From Microbacterium oryzae (GTDB taxonomy: Bacteria; Actinomycetota; Actinomycetes; Actinomycetales; Microbacteriaceae), in the NCBI RefSeq assembly GCF_030406385.1, contig NZ_JAUEPM010000003.1, forward strand, positions 124,001-188,000: a stretch of 64,000 nt of DNA, given 5' to 3'. Below, in pieces: positions 27,302 through 36,364 of this stretch. Position 1 is the first letter of the stretch; the number at the start of each line of letters is the position of its first letter. The notes below the pieces were generated by a model. It made no database searches, was not told the origin of the DNA, and was given only the letters and a program-made list of their open reading frames with translations. Position numbers and translations under genes: made by a program.

Positions 27302-28285
27302 ATGTTGGCGACCGACTTCACCTACAGCATCCGCACCACGCGCTTCGATGAGGATTACTCGCCGTCCGCCGGGTCCCGGATCACCACGAACTTCGCGAAC
27401 CTGGCCCGCGGTGCCGGACGTCGACAGAACCTCCGCAACGCGCTGACGATGATCCGCGACCGCTTCCACGACCTCGCCGAGGGAGACCATCCGACCCCGG
27501 ATCGCTACACGGTGGAGCTCGACATCGTCTCGGCGGATCTGCATCTGGATGCGGCTGAGGGCGGTGCGGGGGTCCCGCTCCTCGAGATGCTCGACGTGCA
27601 GATCGTCGACACGGCGACGGGCGACCGCATCCCGGGGATCACGGGGAACAACCTCTCCTCCTATGTGCGGGACTACGACTTCAGCGTGGTGCTGCCGGCG
27701 CACGCCGCGAGCGGCGGCTCGGGCGCTCCGAGCGACTTCGGCGATCTGCACGGGAAGCTGTACCGGCACTTCGTCGAGTCGGCTGCCTACCGCGAGCGGT
27801 TCGCGCAGCCGCCCGTCATCTGCATCAGCGTCTCCACCAGCAAGACGTATCGACGGATCGGCGAGCGCCATCCCGTCCTCGGAGTGGAGTACGAGCAGAG
27901 CGACTACTCCATGACCGACCGCTACTTCGGGAAGATGGGGCTGCAGGTCCGGTACTTCATGCCGCGCGGCTCCGTCGCCCCCCTCGCCTTCTACTTCGAG
28001 GGGGATCTGCTCGGCGACTACTCCGATCTCGCGCTGGCGGGAACGATCAGCACGATGGAGACCTTCCAGAGGATCTACCGACCGGAGATCTACAGCGCCC
28101 ACTCGGCGGCCGGCGAGGTGTACCGGCCGAGCCTGGAGAACCAGGCGCACTCGACGCCCCCGGTCACGTACGACCGCGAGGAGCGCAGCCGGCTCGCCGT
28201 CACGCAGGGCAGATTCGTCGAGGAGCACTTCATGACCCCCTATCGGACCCTGCTGGATCAGTGGGCGGTCGGTCGTGCCGTCTGA
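27302..28285 (+). CDS. mesX: MesX, DUF1852 putative oxygenase partner of MesD
   Basis: A 327-residue DUF1852 protein (TDFTYSIRTTRFDEDYSPS at the N-terminus). DUF1852 proteins are encoded beside MesD-type core methionine synthases; genetic work on MesD found that it needs MesX and oxygen, so MesX may make or activate the methyl donor. ATG 27302 is preceded by a GAGGCACC stretch and is where family similarity starts; an open frame upstream crosses the promoter. It precedes mesD with a 25-bp gap between its stop and the mesD ATG. The biochemical role is still not settled. Confidence 0.85.
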   Translation: MLATDFTYSIRTTRFDEDYSPSAGSRITTNFANLARGAGRRQNLRNALTMIRDRFHDLAEGDHPTPDRYTVELDIVSADLHLDAAEGGAGVPLLEMLDVQIVDTATGDRIPGITGNNLSSYVRDYDFSVVLPAHAASGGSGAPSDFGDLHGKLYRHFVESAAYRERFAQPPVICISVSTSKTYRRIGERHPVLGVEYEQSDYSMTDRYFGKMGLQVRYFMPRGSVAPLAFYFEGDLLGDYSDLALAGTISTMETFQRIYRPEIYSAHSAAGEVYRPSLENQAHSTPPVTYDREERSRLAVTQGRFVEEHFMTPYRTLLDQWAVGRAV

Positions 28286-28310
28286 CCGGATGAGCCACGG
28301 AGGATCCCCG

Positions 28311-29375
28311 ATGAACGCTCTCCTGCCCACCTCGATCGTCGGCAGTCTGCCCAAGCCCTCCTGGCTCGCGGAGCCGGAGAAGCTGTGGTCGCCCTGGAAG
28401 CTCGAGGGAGCGGAACTCGCTGAGGGCACGCGCGATGCGCTGAGGCTGGCCGTCGACGAGCAGCTCCACGCGGGCATCGACATCGTCAGCGACGGCGAGC
28501 AGACGCGGCAGCACTTCGTCACCACGTTCATCGAGCACCTCGGCGGGGTCGATTTCGAGCGGCGCGAGACGGTGCGGATCCGCGATCGCTACGATGCGAG
28601 CGTCCCGACGGTGGTGGGTGCGGTCACGCGCGAGCGATCGGTCTTCGTCGACGACGCGCGGGCCCTCCGGGAGCGGACCGATCGCCCCATCAAATGGGCA
28701 CTGCCCGGGCCCATGACGATGATCGACACTCTGTACGACCGCCACTACGGAAGCCGCGAGAAGCTCGCCTGGGAGTTCGCGACCATCCTCAACCAGGAGG
28801 CGCGGGAGCTGGAGGCGGCGGGCGTCGACATCATCCAGTTCGATGAGCCCGCGTTCAACGTCTTCTTCGACGACGTGAGGGACTGGGGAGTGGCGACCCT
28901 CGAGCGGGCCGCGGAGGGGCTGCGCAGCGAGACCGCCGTGCACATCTGCTACGGCTACGGCATCAAGGCGAACAACGACTGGAAGGCGACGCTGGGCTCC
29001 GAGTGGCGCCAGTACGAGGAGTCGTTCCCGCTGCTGCAGCGCTCGACCATCGACATCGTGTCGCTGGAGCGCCACCACTCGCGCGTCCCGGTCGAGCTCA
29101 TCGAGCTCCTGCGGGGCAAGAAGGTGATGGTCGGAGCCGTCGACGTCGCCAGCGACGCGATCGAGACGCCAGAGCAGGTCGCCGCCACCCTTCGGGACGT
29201 CCTCCCGTTCGTGGACGCCGACAGGCTCTACCCGAGCACGAACTGCGGGATGGCCCCGCTGACACGGGATGTCGCGCGCGGCAAGATGGTCGCCCTCGCC
29301 GCGGGTGCGGAGATCGTGCGAGCAGAGGTGTCCGGGACCGATTCCGTGCTCGCTGCCGCTCAGCACGGACGGTAG
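28311..29375 (+). CDS. mesD: MesD-type folate-independent core methionine synthase
   Basis: A 354-residue protein matching only the C-terminal catalytic half of MetE. Zinc ligands are visible as His211 and Cys213 (HIC), Glu253 (SLE) and Cys312 (NCGMAPL); the homocysteine region begins TSIVGSLPKPSW. It lacks the MetE N-terminal folate-binding half, so it must use a methyl donor other than methyltetrahydrofolate polyglutamate. The ATG at 28311 is favoured by ACGGAGGATCCCCG just upstream; an in-frame GTG at 28275 would overlap mesX. Together with MesX it makes methionine from homocysteine without B12. Confidence 0.88.
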   Translation: MNALLPTSIVGSLPKPSWLAEPEKLWSPWKLEGAELAEGTRDALRLAVDEQLHAGIDIVSDGEQTRQHFVTTFIEHLGGVDFERRETVRIRDRYDASVPTVVGAVTRERSVFVDDARALRERTDRPIKWALPGPMTMIDTLYDRHYGSREKLAWEFATILNQEARELEAAGVDIIQFDEPAFNVFFDDVRDWGVATLERAAEGLRSETAVHICYGYGIKANNDWKATLGSEWRQYEESFPLLQRSTIDIVSLERHHSRVPVELIELLRGKKVMVGAVDVASDAIETPEQVAATLRDVLPFVDADRLYPSTNCGMAPLTRDVARGKMVALAAGAEIVRAEVSGTDSVLAAAQHGR

Positions 29376-29387
29376 CGCAGGTGCTCG

Positions 29388-30128
29388 TCACGCCGGCGCC
29401 GTGATCGCCCTCCGCAGTCGCGGAGTCACGCGGAGGTCGCCCTCGGCGTCCACGGTGAGGACGTCGACGTCGAAGCGGCGCCCAGCCGCGTCGAGGGCGG
29501 GCAGCCCGCCCGCGAGGATCGCCGTGGCGAGCACGTCCACCTCCATGATGTCCACGCCGAGCACGGTCACCTGCACGAGGCGACCATGCTGGCGGGAGCG
29601 CCACACGTGCTCGCCCCTCTCGGCGGTTCCGGAGGTTGCGATGGCGCGCCACCGCCCGCCGAGGTCGACCCCGGTGAGCAGGCGGGTCACGTCGTGCGGA
29701 TCGGCGATCCCGGCCGACCACGTCTGCCGGTCCGGCGCGCGGGTGAGCACGTCGCCGCCGATCTCGACGAGCCACGACGCAAGGCCCACCTCATCGAGCA
29801 TCCGCCCCGCGTCCTGGATGGCGCGCGCCTTCACGGTGCCGGAGAGGTCGAGGGCCCCGTCTGGGCGATGCGGGGTGAAGTCACCGTCGGTCAGCTCGCG
29901 CCAGCGGAGCGCCTCGGCGTAGGCCGACCGGACCTCCTCTCCGGAGGAGCTGAGGGCGACCTCGCCGCGGGCGATGCGGCTGAGCTCCGAGCCCGGGCGG
30001 AACAGGCTGAACGTCTGCTCGAGGCGCTCCCAGTGGGATCGGATGCGTTCGACCACGTCGGCCGACGGCGGGCCCGTCGGCGTGCGCAGGGTCGCGCCGG
30101 TGCCCATGACGGGAACGATGACGCTCAC
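29388..30128 (-). CDS. apbE: FAD:protein FMN transferase (ApbE family)
   Basis: ApbE attaches FMN through a phosphoester to Thr in target proteins. The 246-residue product is short for the family and lacks a signal peptide or lipobox, so as read it is cytosolic. Family motifs are EQTFSLFRPGSELSR, DLSGTVKARAI (canonical DLGGIAKGYA, changed here), VEIGGDVLT and IATSG. Its GTG overlaps the stop of the FMN-binding protein gene by 4 nt, so enzyme and substrate are co-translated. It should flavinylate that protein. The mesD gene converges on it with a 12-bp gap. Confidence 0.85.
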   Translation of the reverse strand: MSVIVPVMGTGATLRTPTGPPSADVVERIRSHWERLEQTFSLFRPGSELSRIARGEVALSSSGEEVRSAYAEALRWRELTDGDFTPHRPDGALDLSGTVKARAIQDAGRMLDEVGLASWLVEIGGDVLTRAPDRQTWSAGIADPHDVTRLLTGVDLGGRWRAIATSGTAERGEHVWRSRQHGRLVQVTVLGVDIMEVDVLATAILAGGLPALDAAGRRFDVDVLTVDAEGDLRVTPRLRRAITAPA

Positions 30129-30784
30129 CAGCCCGCCTCCTCCAGCGCCGACTCCAGCGATTGCAGGTAGGCCTCGCTCGTCACGGTCGCCCGGCTCACC
30201 GTCGACACGTCCGCCGACTGCGCCGACAGGACTTCCTGGCGGAGGATCGGCGCTGCCTGGTTGGAGATCATGACAGAGCGCTGCTCGGCGTCCGTGAGCT
30301 TCACGGCGGTGACGTCCGTGATGGCCCCTCCGGAGATCGTCACGGACACCTGCACCGAGCCGAAGCGGGTCTGGACCGCATCACCCGTGTAGGTGCCGTC
30401 TGCCGCGGAGGACGTGCCGGAGCCCGCGGACGAACCCGAGCTCGAGCTCGTCTCTCCGGAGCCGGTCGAGCCGCTGCTCGTCTCTCCGGAGCCGGTCGAG
30501 CCGCTGCTCGTGGAGCCGGAGCTCGCGGAGCCGGAGCTCGCGGAGCCGGAGCTCGCGGAGCCGCTGCTCGCGGAGCCGGAGCTCGCGGTGTCTCCTGAGC
30601 CGCTGCTGGACGAGCCCGTGGACCCGCTGCTCGGCGCATCCGAGCCGGACGTACCGGAGGTCGTGCCGCTCGTCGTCGACGCGGCGGAGAACTCGAGCGT
30701 CTGCCCCTGGGTGCCGAGCTGCCACCCGATGAGCAGCACAGCACCCGAGGCGGCGACGCTTGCGATCTTTGCTCGTGCACTCAC
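30125..30784 (-). CDS. Exported FMN-binding domain protein with Ser/Gly repeat stalk
   Basis: A 219-residue protein: an N-terminal membrane anchor/signal (residues 5-22), a Ser/Gly/Thr/Ala low-complexity stalk (about 35-127) with five-residue SSGSA and ten-residue repeats, then an FMN-binding domain (about 130-219). The flavinylation segment reads VSRATVTSEAY; the usual SGAT has an Arg in place of Gly. FMN would be attached by the ApbE encoded next. The stalk probably spans the wall so the flavin can take electrons from the membrane reductase. Start GTG 30784 overlaps the reductase stop. Confidence 0.83.
   Translation of the reverse strand: MSARAKIASVAASGAVLLIGWQLGTQGQTLEFSAASTTSGTTSGTSGSDAPSSGSTGSSSSGSGDTASSGSASSGSASSGSASSGSASSGSTSSGSTGSGETSSGSTGSGETSSSSGSSAGSGTSSAADGTYTGDAVQTRFGSVQVSVTISGGAITDVTAVKLTDAEQRSVMISNQAAPILRQEVLSAQSADVSTVSRATVTSEAYLQSLESALEEAGW
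30451..30510 (-). repeat. Two exact 30-bp tandem repeats in the stalk coding region
   Basis: The 30-bp unit TCTCTCCGGAGCCGGTCGAG plus CCGCTGCTCG (plus-strand reading) occurs at 30451-30480 and again at 30481-30510 without change. It encodes a repeated SSGSTGSGET decapeptide and can vary in copy number by slippage. Confidence 0.9.
30513..30587 (-). repeat. Five 15-bp tandem repeats in the stalk coding region
   Basis: GAGCCGGAGCTCGCG (plus strand) repeats five times at 15-bp steps from 30513; the fourth copy differs (GAGCCGCTGCTCGCG). The units encode SSGSA repeats on the minus strand, keeping the frame whatever the copy number. Confidence 0.9.
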
Positions 30785-32205
30785 CAGTCGAACCTCTCCA
30801 CGTGGATCTGGGATTCGGGAACGCCGGCCGCGCGCGCGTCGCGGACGACGAGATCGGTCCAGACCTGCGGTCCGCAGACGAACAGGTCGGAGGACCGGAG
30901 GTCGGGGAAGACGGACTGGAGGGTGACGCCGCGGGCGAGGTCCTCGGCGGACATCCAGCTGTCCACGCCACGGGCGCGGGAGCCTGTCATGCCGTAGAGC
31001 AGGCCGCCCTTGCGTTCCACCAGCTGCCGCACCTCCGGCCAGTGGAACTGCTCCGCCTCGTTCCGTGCGCGGAGGAGGACGGTCGCCTCCCCCGGCTCGA
31101 GGGCCGCATCCTCCAGCAGGCTCCGAACGGGAGTCACGCCGATTCCGGCGGCGACCACCGCGAGGTGCGGCGACGTGCGGTTGGCGCCCGTGAAGATGCC
31201 GTACGGGCCCTCCAGCCACACGCGGGTGCCGATCGGGACACGGGTGAGGTCGGCGCTGCCGGCGCCGAGCGCGCGGACCGTGACGCGGACGGTGCGGTCG
31301 TCGCCGACGCTGGAGAAGGAGATGGGATGCGCGTGCCACCACGTGCGGCGGCTCCAGAACCGCCAGATCGCGTACTGACCGCCCGCGATGCCGAGCCGCG
31401 AGAGATCGCGGCCGGTGAGGTGGATAGCCACCACGCCGGGCCCGACGCTCTCGATTTCGGCGACCCGGAGGCCGTGACGCAGCGACGCGACGGTCGGCAG
31501 GAGGAAGCGGTACCAGGCGAGCGCTGCGAAGGCGGCCACGTAGAGCTCCACCCAGTAGACCCGCTCCCACGTGCCCTGAGCGAGGATGCCGCCGACGCTG
31601 AGCTGGTGCGGAAGTGCGAAGAGCACCGCCGCATAGCTGAGCAGGTGGATGGCGTGCCACACCTCGTAGGGGAACCGTCGCCGGACGGCGACGAGCGAGC
31701 TGACCACCACCGCGAGGAAGAGCGCCATCCCGACGAACGCGAACACCATGTCGCCGATGGAGAGCAGCGCGAGGGTCTCGTGGAGGGGGTCGAGCCCATC
31801 CGATGCACCGTAGCCGAGGGTGAGGAGCGCGCCATGCGCGAGCAGGAGGTAGAGGACCGGCTTGCCGAGCCTGCGGTGCAGGGCCATGGTGGCGTCCCGG
31901 CCGAACGTGCGGTCGACGACCGGCACCCGCGCGGCGAGGATCAGCATGACCAGGACAAGGTCGGTGCCGACGAGCCCGGCGATGATCCCGGCCGCGGTGA
32001 GGACGCCGGCGGGCGAGCCGACGTCGGCCGGTCCGCCGTAGGCGAGCCACAGGGCGATCGCCGCCGCGACCGAGGTGACGCAGAGGGCGGACAGCAGATC
32101 GGCCCTCGCGGCGCGTCGAGCGGCGAAGCGCCGGCGGGATGCCTCCGCCGAGGCGTGATGGGGTGCGCCCGTGATCGGTGCGGATGGCGTCGCTGTCGCT
32201 GTCAT
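30781..32205 (-). CDS. Ferric-reductase-like transmembrane flavocytochrome
   Basis: A 474-residue membrane oxidoreductase. The N-terminal half has about six helices with paired His (LHRRLGKPVLYLLLAHG, WHAIHLLSY, LPHQL) for haem, as in ferric reductase/NOX-type domains. The C-terminal half is a ferredoxin-NADP-reductase module: FAD motif HPISFSS, NAD motif AAGIGVTPVRSLLED, and LFVCGP before the end. It would pass electrons from cytosolic NAD(P)H across the membrane to the covalently bound FMN of the adjacent exported protein. First gene of the three-gene unit; ATG at 32205. Confidence 0.88.
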   Translation of the reverse strand: MTATATPSAPITGAPHHASAEASRRRFAARRAARADLLSALCVTSVAAAIALWLAYGGPADVGSPAGVLTAAGIIAGLVGTDLVLVMLILAARVPVVDRTFGRDATMALHRRLGKPVLYLLLAHGALLTLGYGASDGLDPLHETLALLSIGDMVFAFVGMALFLAVVVSSLVAVRRRFPYEVWHAIHLLSYAAVLFALPHQLSVGGILAQGTWERVYWVELYVAAFAALAWYRFLLPTVASLRHGLRVAEIESVGPGVVAIHLTGRDLSRLGIAGGQYAIWRFWSRRTWWHAHPISFSSVGDDRTVRVTVRALGAGSADLTRVPIGTRVWLEGPYGIFTGANRTSPHLAVVAAGIGVTPVRSLLEDAALEPGEATVLLRARNEAEQFHWPEVRQLVERKGGLLYGMTGSRARGVDSWMSAEDLARGVTLQSVFPDLRSSDLFVCGPQVWTDLVVRDARAAGVPESQIHVERFDW

Positions 32206-32351
32206 GGAGCCAGCGTGGGCGAGGACTCTATGCGGCTTCTATGCGCCATCGAGGACCCCGCCCTCATTCCGGGGATCATCCCGGGTGTGAAGATCAGGGG
32301 TGCAGGGGTTCGCGGGCGGCGGCATCCGCTGATCGCGCAGCCTCGGCGGGG

Positions 32352-33422
32352 TCAGAAGGCGTAGCGGATACGGCAGTACGGCAGCTTCTGCTCAATGAGC
32401 GCCGTCAACGTGGCGACGGCCTGTGACTTGAGGCCGTAGCGGTACCGCACGTTCGTCGCGCCGTTCTCCGAACGCTTCGGCTCCTGCAGGCCCGGGGTCC
32501 ACAGCAGCTCCTCGGCGTTGGGGTGCCAGCCGAGGTTCACGTCGTGGAGCGCCTCGTTGTGCGTGAGGAAGATGACCTCAGCGGCCAGCTGCGACTTGGC
32601 GGCGGGTGAGAGCGCGACGTCGAGCTCGTCGAGCAGCTGGGCCCAGTCCTCGAGCCACGTGGGCGTGATGATGACCGGCGAGAAGTTGACGTGCACCTCG
32701 TAACCGGCCTCGACGAAGTCGTTGATCGCCGCGATGCGCTCGGACACGGGTGATGTGCGGATGTCGGTGACCTTCGCGGTCTCAGCAGGCATCAGCGAGA
32801 AGCGGATGCGGGTGCGCCCGGCCGGGTCCCAGTCGAGCAGATCGCGGTTGACGTACTTCGTCGCGAACGACGCCTTCGCGGTCGGCGACATCCGGAACAG
32901 GTCGCAGAGCTCCCGCACGTTCTCGCTGATCAGAGCGTCGACGGAGCAGTCGCTGTTCTCGCCGATGTCGTACACCCACGCGTCGGGGTCGCACTGGTTC
33001 GGGGTCGTCTTCTCGCCCTGCCTGGCGATGTGCCTGCCGACGTGCCGCGTGATCTGGTCGATGTTCGCGAACACCGTCACGGGGTTGCTGTAGCCCTTGC
33101 GCCGCGGCACATAGCAGTACGCGCACGCCATGGCGCAGCCGTTCGCCGTCGACGGCGCGATGAAGTCGGCGGACCGGCCGTTCGGCCGTGTGACCACGCT
33201 CTTCTTGACCCCGAGCACGAGGGCCTCCGTCTTGATGCGCACCCAGCGCCGCACGTTGGCCTCGTCGCCGTGCACCTCGGGGATCTGCCAGTGAGAGGCG
33301 ACGGGCACGATGTCCGCGTCGGGCCAGCGGGCGACGATCTCCTGTCCTCGGGGAAGCGCCAGGGCGGCATCTTCGGCGTAGATGCGGGAGATCCGCAGCA
33401 GGGGTGGAGTCGCGACAGCCAT
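32352..33422 (-). CDS. Spore photoproduct lyase family radical SAM protein
   Basis: A 356-residue radical SAM enzyme. The cluster motif is CAMACAYC (C-x3-C-x2-C) at about residues 95-102, followed by YVPRRKGYSNPVTVF, a typical spore-photoproduct-lyase-family start of the SAM barrel; further Cys residues (NQCDPD, NSDCSVD) lie beyond. The related Bacillus SplB repairs the spore photoproduct thymine dimer, but this organism type does not make endospores. Such proteins are widespread in non-sporulating actinobacteria and their substrate is not known; UV-lesion repair in vegetative DNA is possible. It stands alone between operons. Confidence 0.85.
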   Translation of the reverse strand: MAVATPPLLRISRIYAEDAALALPRGQEIVARWPDADIVPVASHWQIPEVHGDEANVRRWVRIKTEALVLGVKKSVVTRPNGRSADFIAPSTANGCAMACAYCYVPRRKGYSNPVTVFANIDQITRHVGRHIARQGEKTTPNQCDPDAWVYDIGENSDCSVDALISENVRELCDLFRMSPTAKASFATKYVNRDLLDWDPAGRTRIRFSLMPAETAKVTDIRTSPVSERIAAINDFVEAGYEVHVNFSPVIITPTWLEDWAQLLDELDVALSPAAKSQLAAEVIFLTHNEALHDVNLGWHPNAEELLWTPGLQEPKRSENGATNVRYRYGLKSQAVATLTALIEQKLPYCRIRYAF

Positions 33423-33525
33423 ACGCAGGGTGCAACGACGGGGGCGGGCATCCGATTCCCGATCAGCGAACGGCGGGCCGCCCCTCCCGCAGTGTGCGCC
33501 CGTGACGGACCGACCTGCGCGTCGT

Positions 33526-34482
33526 TCAGCGCTGCACGGGGTCGCCCGAGGGAGCCGCCAGCGCGGAAAGGTCGGCGCGCGTGGGCGAGGCCTCCCAGTC
33601 CCCCGCGCCCGTGCATGCCGCGGCGCCGCAGGCCACGGCGGTGTCGATGCGCGTGTTCAGGGTCGCGCCGACTGCCGTCTCCGCGAGCCATCCGGCCACG
33701 AACGCGTCGCCCGCGCCAACGGTGTCCACGACGTCGACGCGCAGGGCATCGCGCTCGACGATCTCGCCGTCCTCGTCGGCGATCGCGCCCGCGGAGCCGC
33801 GCTTCACCACTGCGCAGCGCGGACCGAGCGCGCGGATGGCGTCGAGCTGCGCGCGCGCGCCCCGCTCCCCCGTCAGCAGCTCCGCCTCGTCGTCACCGGC
33901 GAACACGACGTCCGCTCGGGCTGCCAGTGCGCGGTAGGCGGCGCGGGCATCGCGCCCGTCGCGCCAGAGCGCACTGCGGTGGTTCACATCGAAGGACACC
34001 AGGACTCCCGCCGCGCGCGCGCGCTCGACGGCCTCGTGCACGGCGCTGAGCGGGCTCTCGCCGAGACCGGCCGAGATCCCGGTGACGTGCACGATCCGCG
34101 CGCGCTCCACGAGGCCCGGAGCGATGTCCGAGGGCACCAGGCGGCTGCCGGCCTGGACGGACCGGTAGTAGGTCACCCGCGAGCTGCCCGGCCGCGGGCG
34201 CTCCTTGATCATGAGCGCGGTCGCCGCCTCCGCGTCGACCACCGCATGCACCTGCACGCCCTCCGCGCGGATCTCCCGGACGATGAGCTCACCCAACCCG
34301 TCGGCTCCCACGCGACCGGTCCAGGCCGCGGCGCCGCCGAGTCGGGCGACCCCGATCGCGACGTTGCTCTCCGCGCCGCCGAACCCGACCCGGGCGCCGC
34401 GCGCATGCGCGAGACGCCCGGTCGACTCCGGCACGACCAGTCCGAGGCTCTCACCGATCGCGAGGACGTCGACGGTGCTCAT
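33526..34482 (-). CDS. kdgK: 2-keto-3-deoxygluconate kinase (PfkB family)
   Basis: A 318-residue sugar kinase. GFGGAESNVAIGVARLG near the N-terminus and VDTVGAGDAFVAGWLAE near the C-terminus (catalytic Asp of GAGD) define the PfkB family; VTYYRSVQAGSRL matches KDG kinases. It phosphorylates 2-keto-3-deoxygluconate from ManD to KDPG, the substrate of the aldolase encoded next to it. Its ATG overlaps the aldolase stop by 4 nt. It is the last gene of the hexuronate operon. Confidence 0.88.
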   Translation of the reverse strand: MSTVDVLAIGESLGLVVPESTGRLAHARGARVGFGGAESNVAIGVARLGGAAAWTGRVGADGLGELIVREIRAEGVQVHAVVDAEAATALMIKERPRPGSSRVTYYRSVQAGSRLVPSDIAPGLVERARIVHVTGISAGLGESPLSAVHEAVERARAAGVLVSFDVNHRSALWRDGRDARAAYRALAARADVVFAGDDEAELLTGERGARAQLDAIRALGPRCAVVKRGSAGAIADEDGEIVERDALRVDVVDTVGAGDAFVAGWLAETAVGATLNTRIDTAVACGAAACTGAGDWEASPTRADLSALAAPSGDPVQR

Positions 34483-35099
34483 CCGCGCGACCCCGCCCTG
34501 CCCACGGCGGCGCGTGCGGCAGCAGCGACCGATTCCGCGCCCTCGCCGGCCCCGGCCGTGATCCAGCTTCCACTCGCCGCGAAGACGGCGGGATGCGCGA
34601 GGTGCTCGGCGAGGTTCTCCTGTCGGATGCCCCCCGAGGGCATGAATCGGACGTCGCGGTACACGTCGGCGTAGGCGGACAGGAGCCGCAGACCACCGAA
34701 CATCCCCGCGGGGAAGAGCTTCAGCCGCGTGAGACCCAGGCGGATGGCCGCCTGCACCTCGGTCGGAGTCAGCACGCCGGGCACGATGGGAACGCCGGAC
34801 GCCTGCGCGAAGCGGACCACCTCGGCGTCCAGTCCCGGCGTCACGAGGAAGCCCGCGCCGGCGTCGAGCGCGGCGCGCGCCTGCTCCACCGAGAGCACCG
34901 TCCCGGCGCCCACGAGCAGGTCCCCGCGCGCGGCCAGCTCCGCGAGGGCCGGCAGACCGTGCTCGCCGCGCAGGGCCACCTCGACGACGGGGAGACCGCC
35001 CGCGACGAGACCGTCGCCGACGGCGGCGACGTGCGAGGGGTCGGCGATGGACGCCAGCGGCACGACCCTGTGGTCGAACAGCGTCGGCTCACCAGTCAT
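34479..35099 (-). CDS. eda: 2-dehydro-3-deoxyphosphogluconate aldolase
   Basis: KDPG aldolase splits KDPG into pyruvate and glyceraldehyde 3-phosphate. The class I aldolase motifs are present: catalytic Glu in [41 protein letters not shown] and the Schiff-base lysine in [11 protein letters not shown]. The ATG at 35099 ([10 protein letters not shown]) is preferred to an in-frame ATG 12 bp upstream; either overlaps the manD 3' end slightly. About 206 residues, normal for the family. Works directly with the kinase downstream. Confidence 0.9.
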   Translation of the reverse strand: MTGEPTLFDHRVVPLASIADPSHVAAVGDGLVAGGLPVVEVALRGEHGLPALAELAARGDLLVGAGTVLSVEQARAALDAGAGFLVTPGLDAEVVRFAQASGVPIVPGVLTPTEVQAAIRLGLTRLKLFPAGMFGGLRLLSAYADVYRDVRFMPSGGIRQENLAEHLAHPAVFAASGSWITAGAGEGAESVAAAARAAVGRAGSRG

Positions 35100-36330
35100 G
35101 AACGGTCCCATCCGTGAGGCGGTTCACCGGCAGGTACGCCTTGGTGTACTCGAAGGACGAAGCGGCCTCCTCGTCGAGCTCCACGCCGAGTCCCGGCACC
35201 TCGCCCGGGTGCAGGAAGCCCTGGTCGAAGGTGAAGGAGGTCTGGAAGACCTCCAGCGTCTTCTCGTTGTGGGGCATGTACTCCTGGATGCCGAAGTTGT
35301 GGATGGCGAGATCCAGATGCAGGGCGGCGGCCATCCCGACCGGCGAGATGTCGGTCGGCCCGTGGATGCCCGAGCGGATGCCGTAGATCGCCGCGAAGTC
35401 GAGGAGCTTCTTCATCGCGGTGATGCCGCCCGTGTGCGTGACGGCGGAGCGCACGTAGTCGATCAGCCGCTCGGTGATGAGCGTCTGGTAGTCGTGCACG
35501 GAGTTGAAGACCTCGCCGATCGCGAGCGGGGTCGTCGAGTGCTGCCGGACCAGGCGCAGGGCCGTCTGGTCCTCGCCGGGCGTGCAGTCCTCGAGCCAGA
35601 ACAGGCTGTACGGCTCGATGTCCTTCGCGAATCGCGCCGCCTCGATCGGCGACATCCGGTGGTGGCCGTCGTGCAGGATGCGCAGACCCGTGCCGAAGTC
35701 GGACCGGATCCGCTCGAAGACGCCGGGCATGTGCGCGAGGTAGCTCTGGGTGTCCCAGGTCTCCTCCGTGGGCGCGGTCGCCGCGCTGCCGTCGGCCGCG
35801 CGCTTGGCCGGCTCGTAGTCGTAGCGCACGCCCGGGCCCGACGCCGAGACGCCGTAGATCTGCCCGAGGCCCGGGACGCCCGTCTGCACGCGCACAGCGG
35901 TGAACCCGAGCTCCTGGTAGCCCGTGATCGCGTTCTTCAGCGCCTGGTAGTCGGTGCCCGATGCGTGGGCATACACTCGCACGCCCTCGCGGCTCGCCCC
36001 TCCGAGAAGCTGGTAGAGCGGCATCCCCGCCTTCTTCGCCTTGATATCCCACAGCGCCATGTCGACCGCGGCGATCGCCGCCATCGTGACGGGCCCACGG
36101 CGCCAGTAGGGCCCGCGATAGAGGTACTGCCAGGTGTCCTCGATGCGGTCTTCGTCGCGACCGATGAGGGTCGAAGCGATGTGGTCGCTGAGGTACGACG
36201 CGACGGACAGCTCGCGTCCGTTGAGTGTCGCGTCTCCCCACCCCACGATGCCGTCACTCGTCGTGATCTTGAGGGTCACGAAGTTGCGGCCGGGGCTGGT
36301 GATCAGGACGTCGGCGCGTTCGATGCTCAC
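35089..36330 (-). CDS. manD: D-mannonate dehydratase (ManD, enolase superfamily)
   Basis: ManD dehydrates D-mannonate (some members D-gluconate) to 2-keto-3-deoxygluconate. The 413-residue protein has the diagnostic [10 protein letters not shown] start, [28 protein letters not shown] and the Mg ligands in [17 protein letters not shown] and AIGEVFN. The GTG at 36330 begins the conserved region; the open frame upstream is not similar to anything. It is not the UxuA-type mannonate dehydratase. It sits between the transporter and the KDPG aldolase and ties the reductase step to the kinase/aldolase steps. Confidence 0.92.
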   Translation of the reverse strand: MSIERADVLITSPGRNFVTLKITTSDGIVGWGDATLNGRELSVASYLSDHIASTLIGRDEDRIEDTWQYLYRGPYWRRGPVTMAAIAAVDMALWDIKAKKAGMPLYQLLGGASREGVRVYAHASGTDYQALKNAITGYQELGFTAVRVQTGVPGLGQIYGVSASGPGVRYDYEPAKRAADGSAATAPTEETWDTQSYLAHMPGVFERIRSDFGTGLRILHDGHHRMSPIEAARFAKDIEPYSLFWLEDCTPGEDQTALRLVRQHSTTPLAIGEVFNSVHDYQTLITERLIDYVRSAVTHTGGITAMKKLLDFAAIYGIRSGIHGPTDISPVGMAAALHLDLAIHNFGIQEYMPHNEKTLEVFQTSFTFDQGFLHPGEVPGLGVELDEEAASSFEYTKAYLPVNRLTDGTVHDW

Positions 36331-36364
36331 GGGGCTGTTCCTTTCGACGGGGGTGGGGGCGCGA

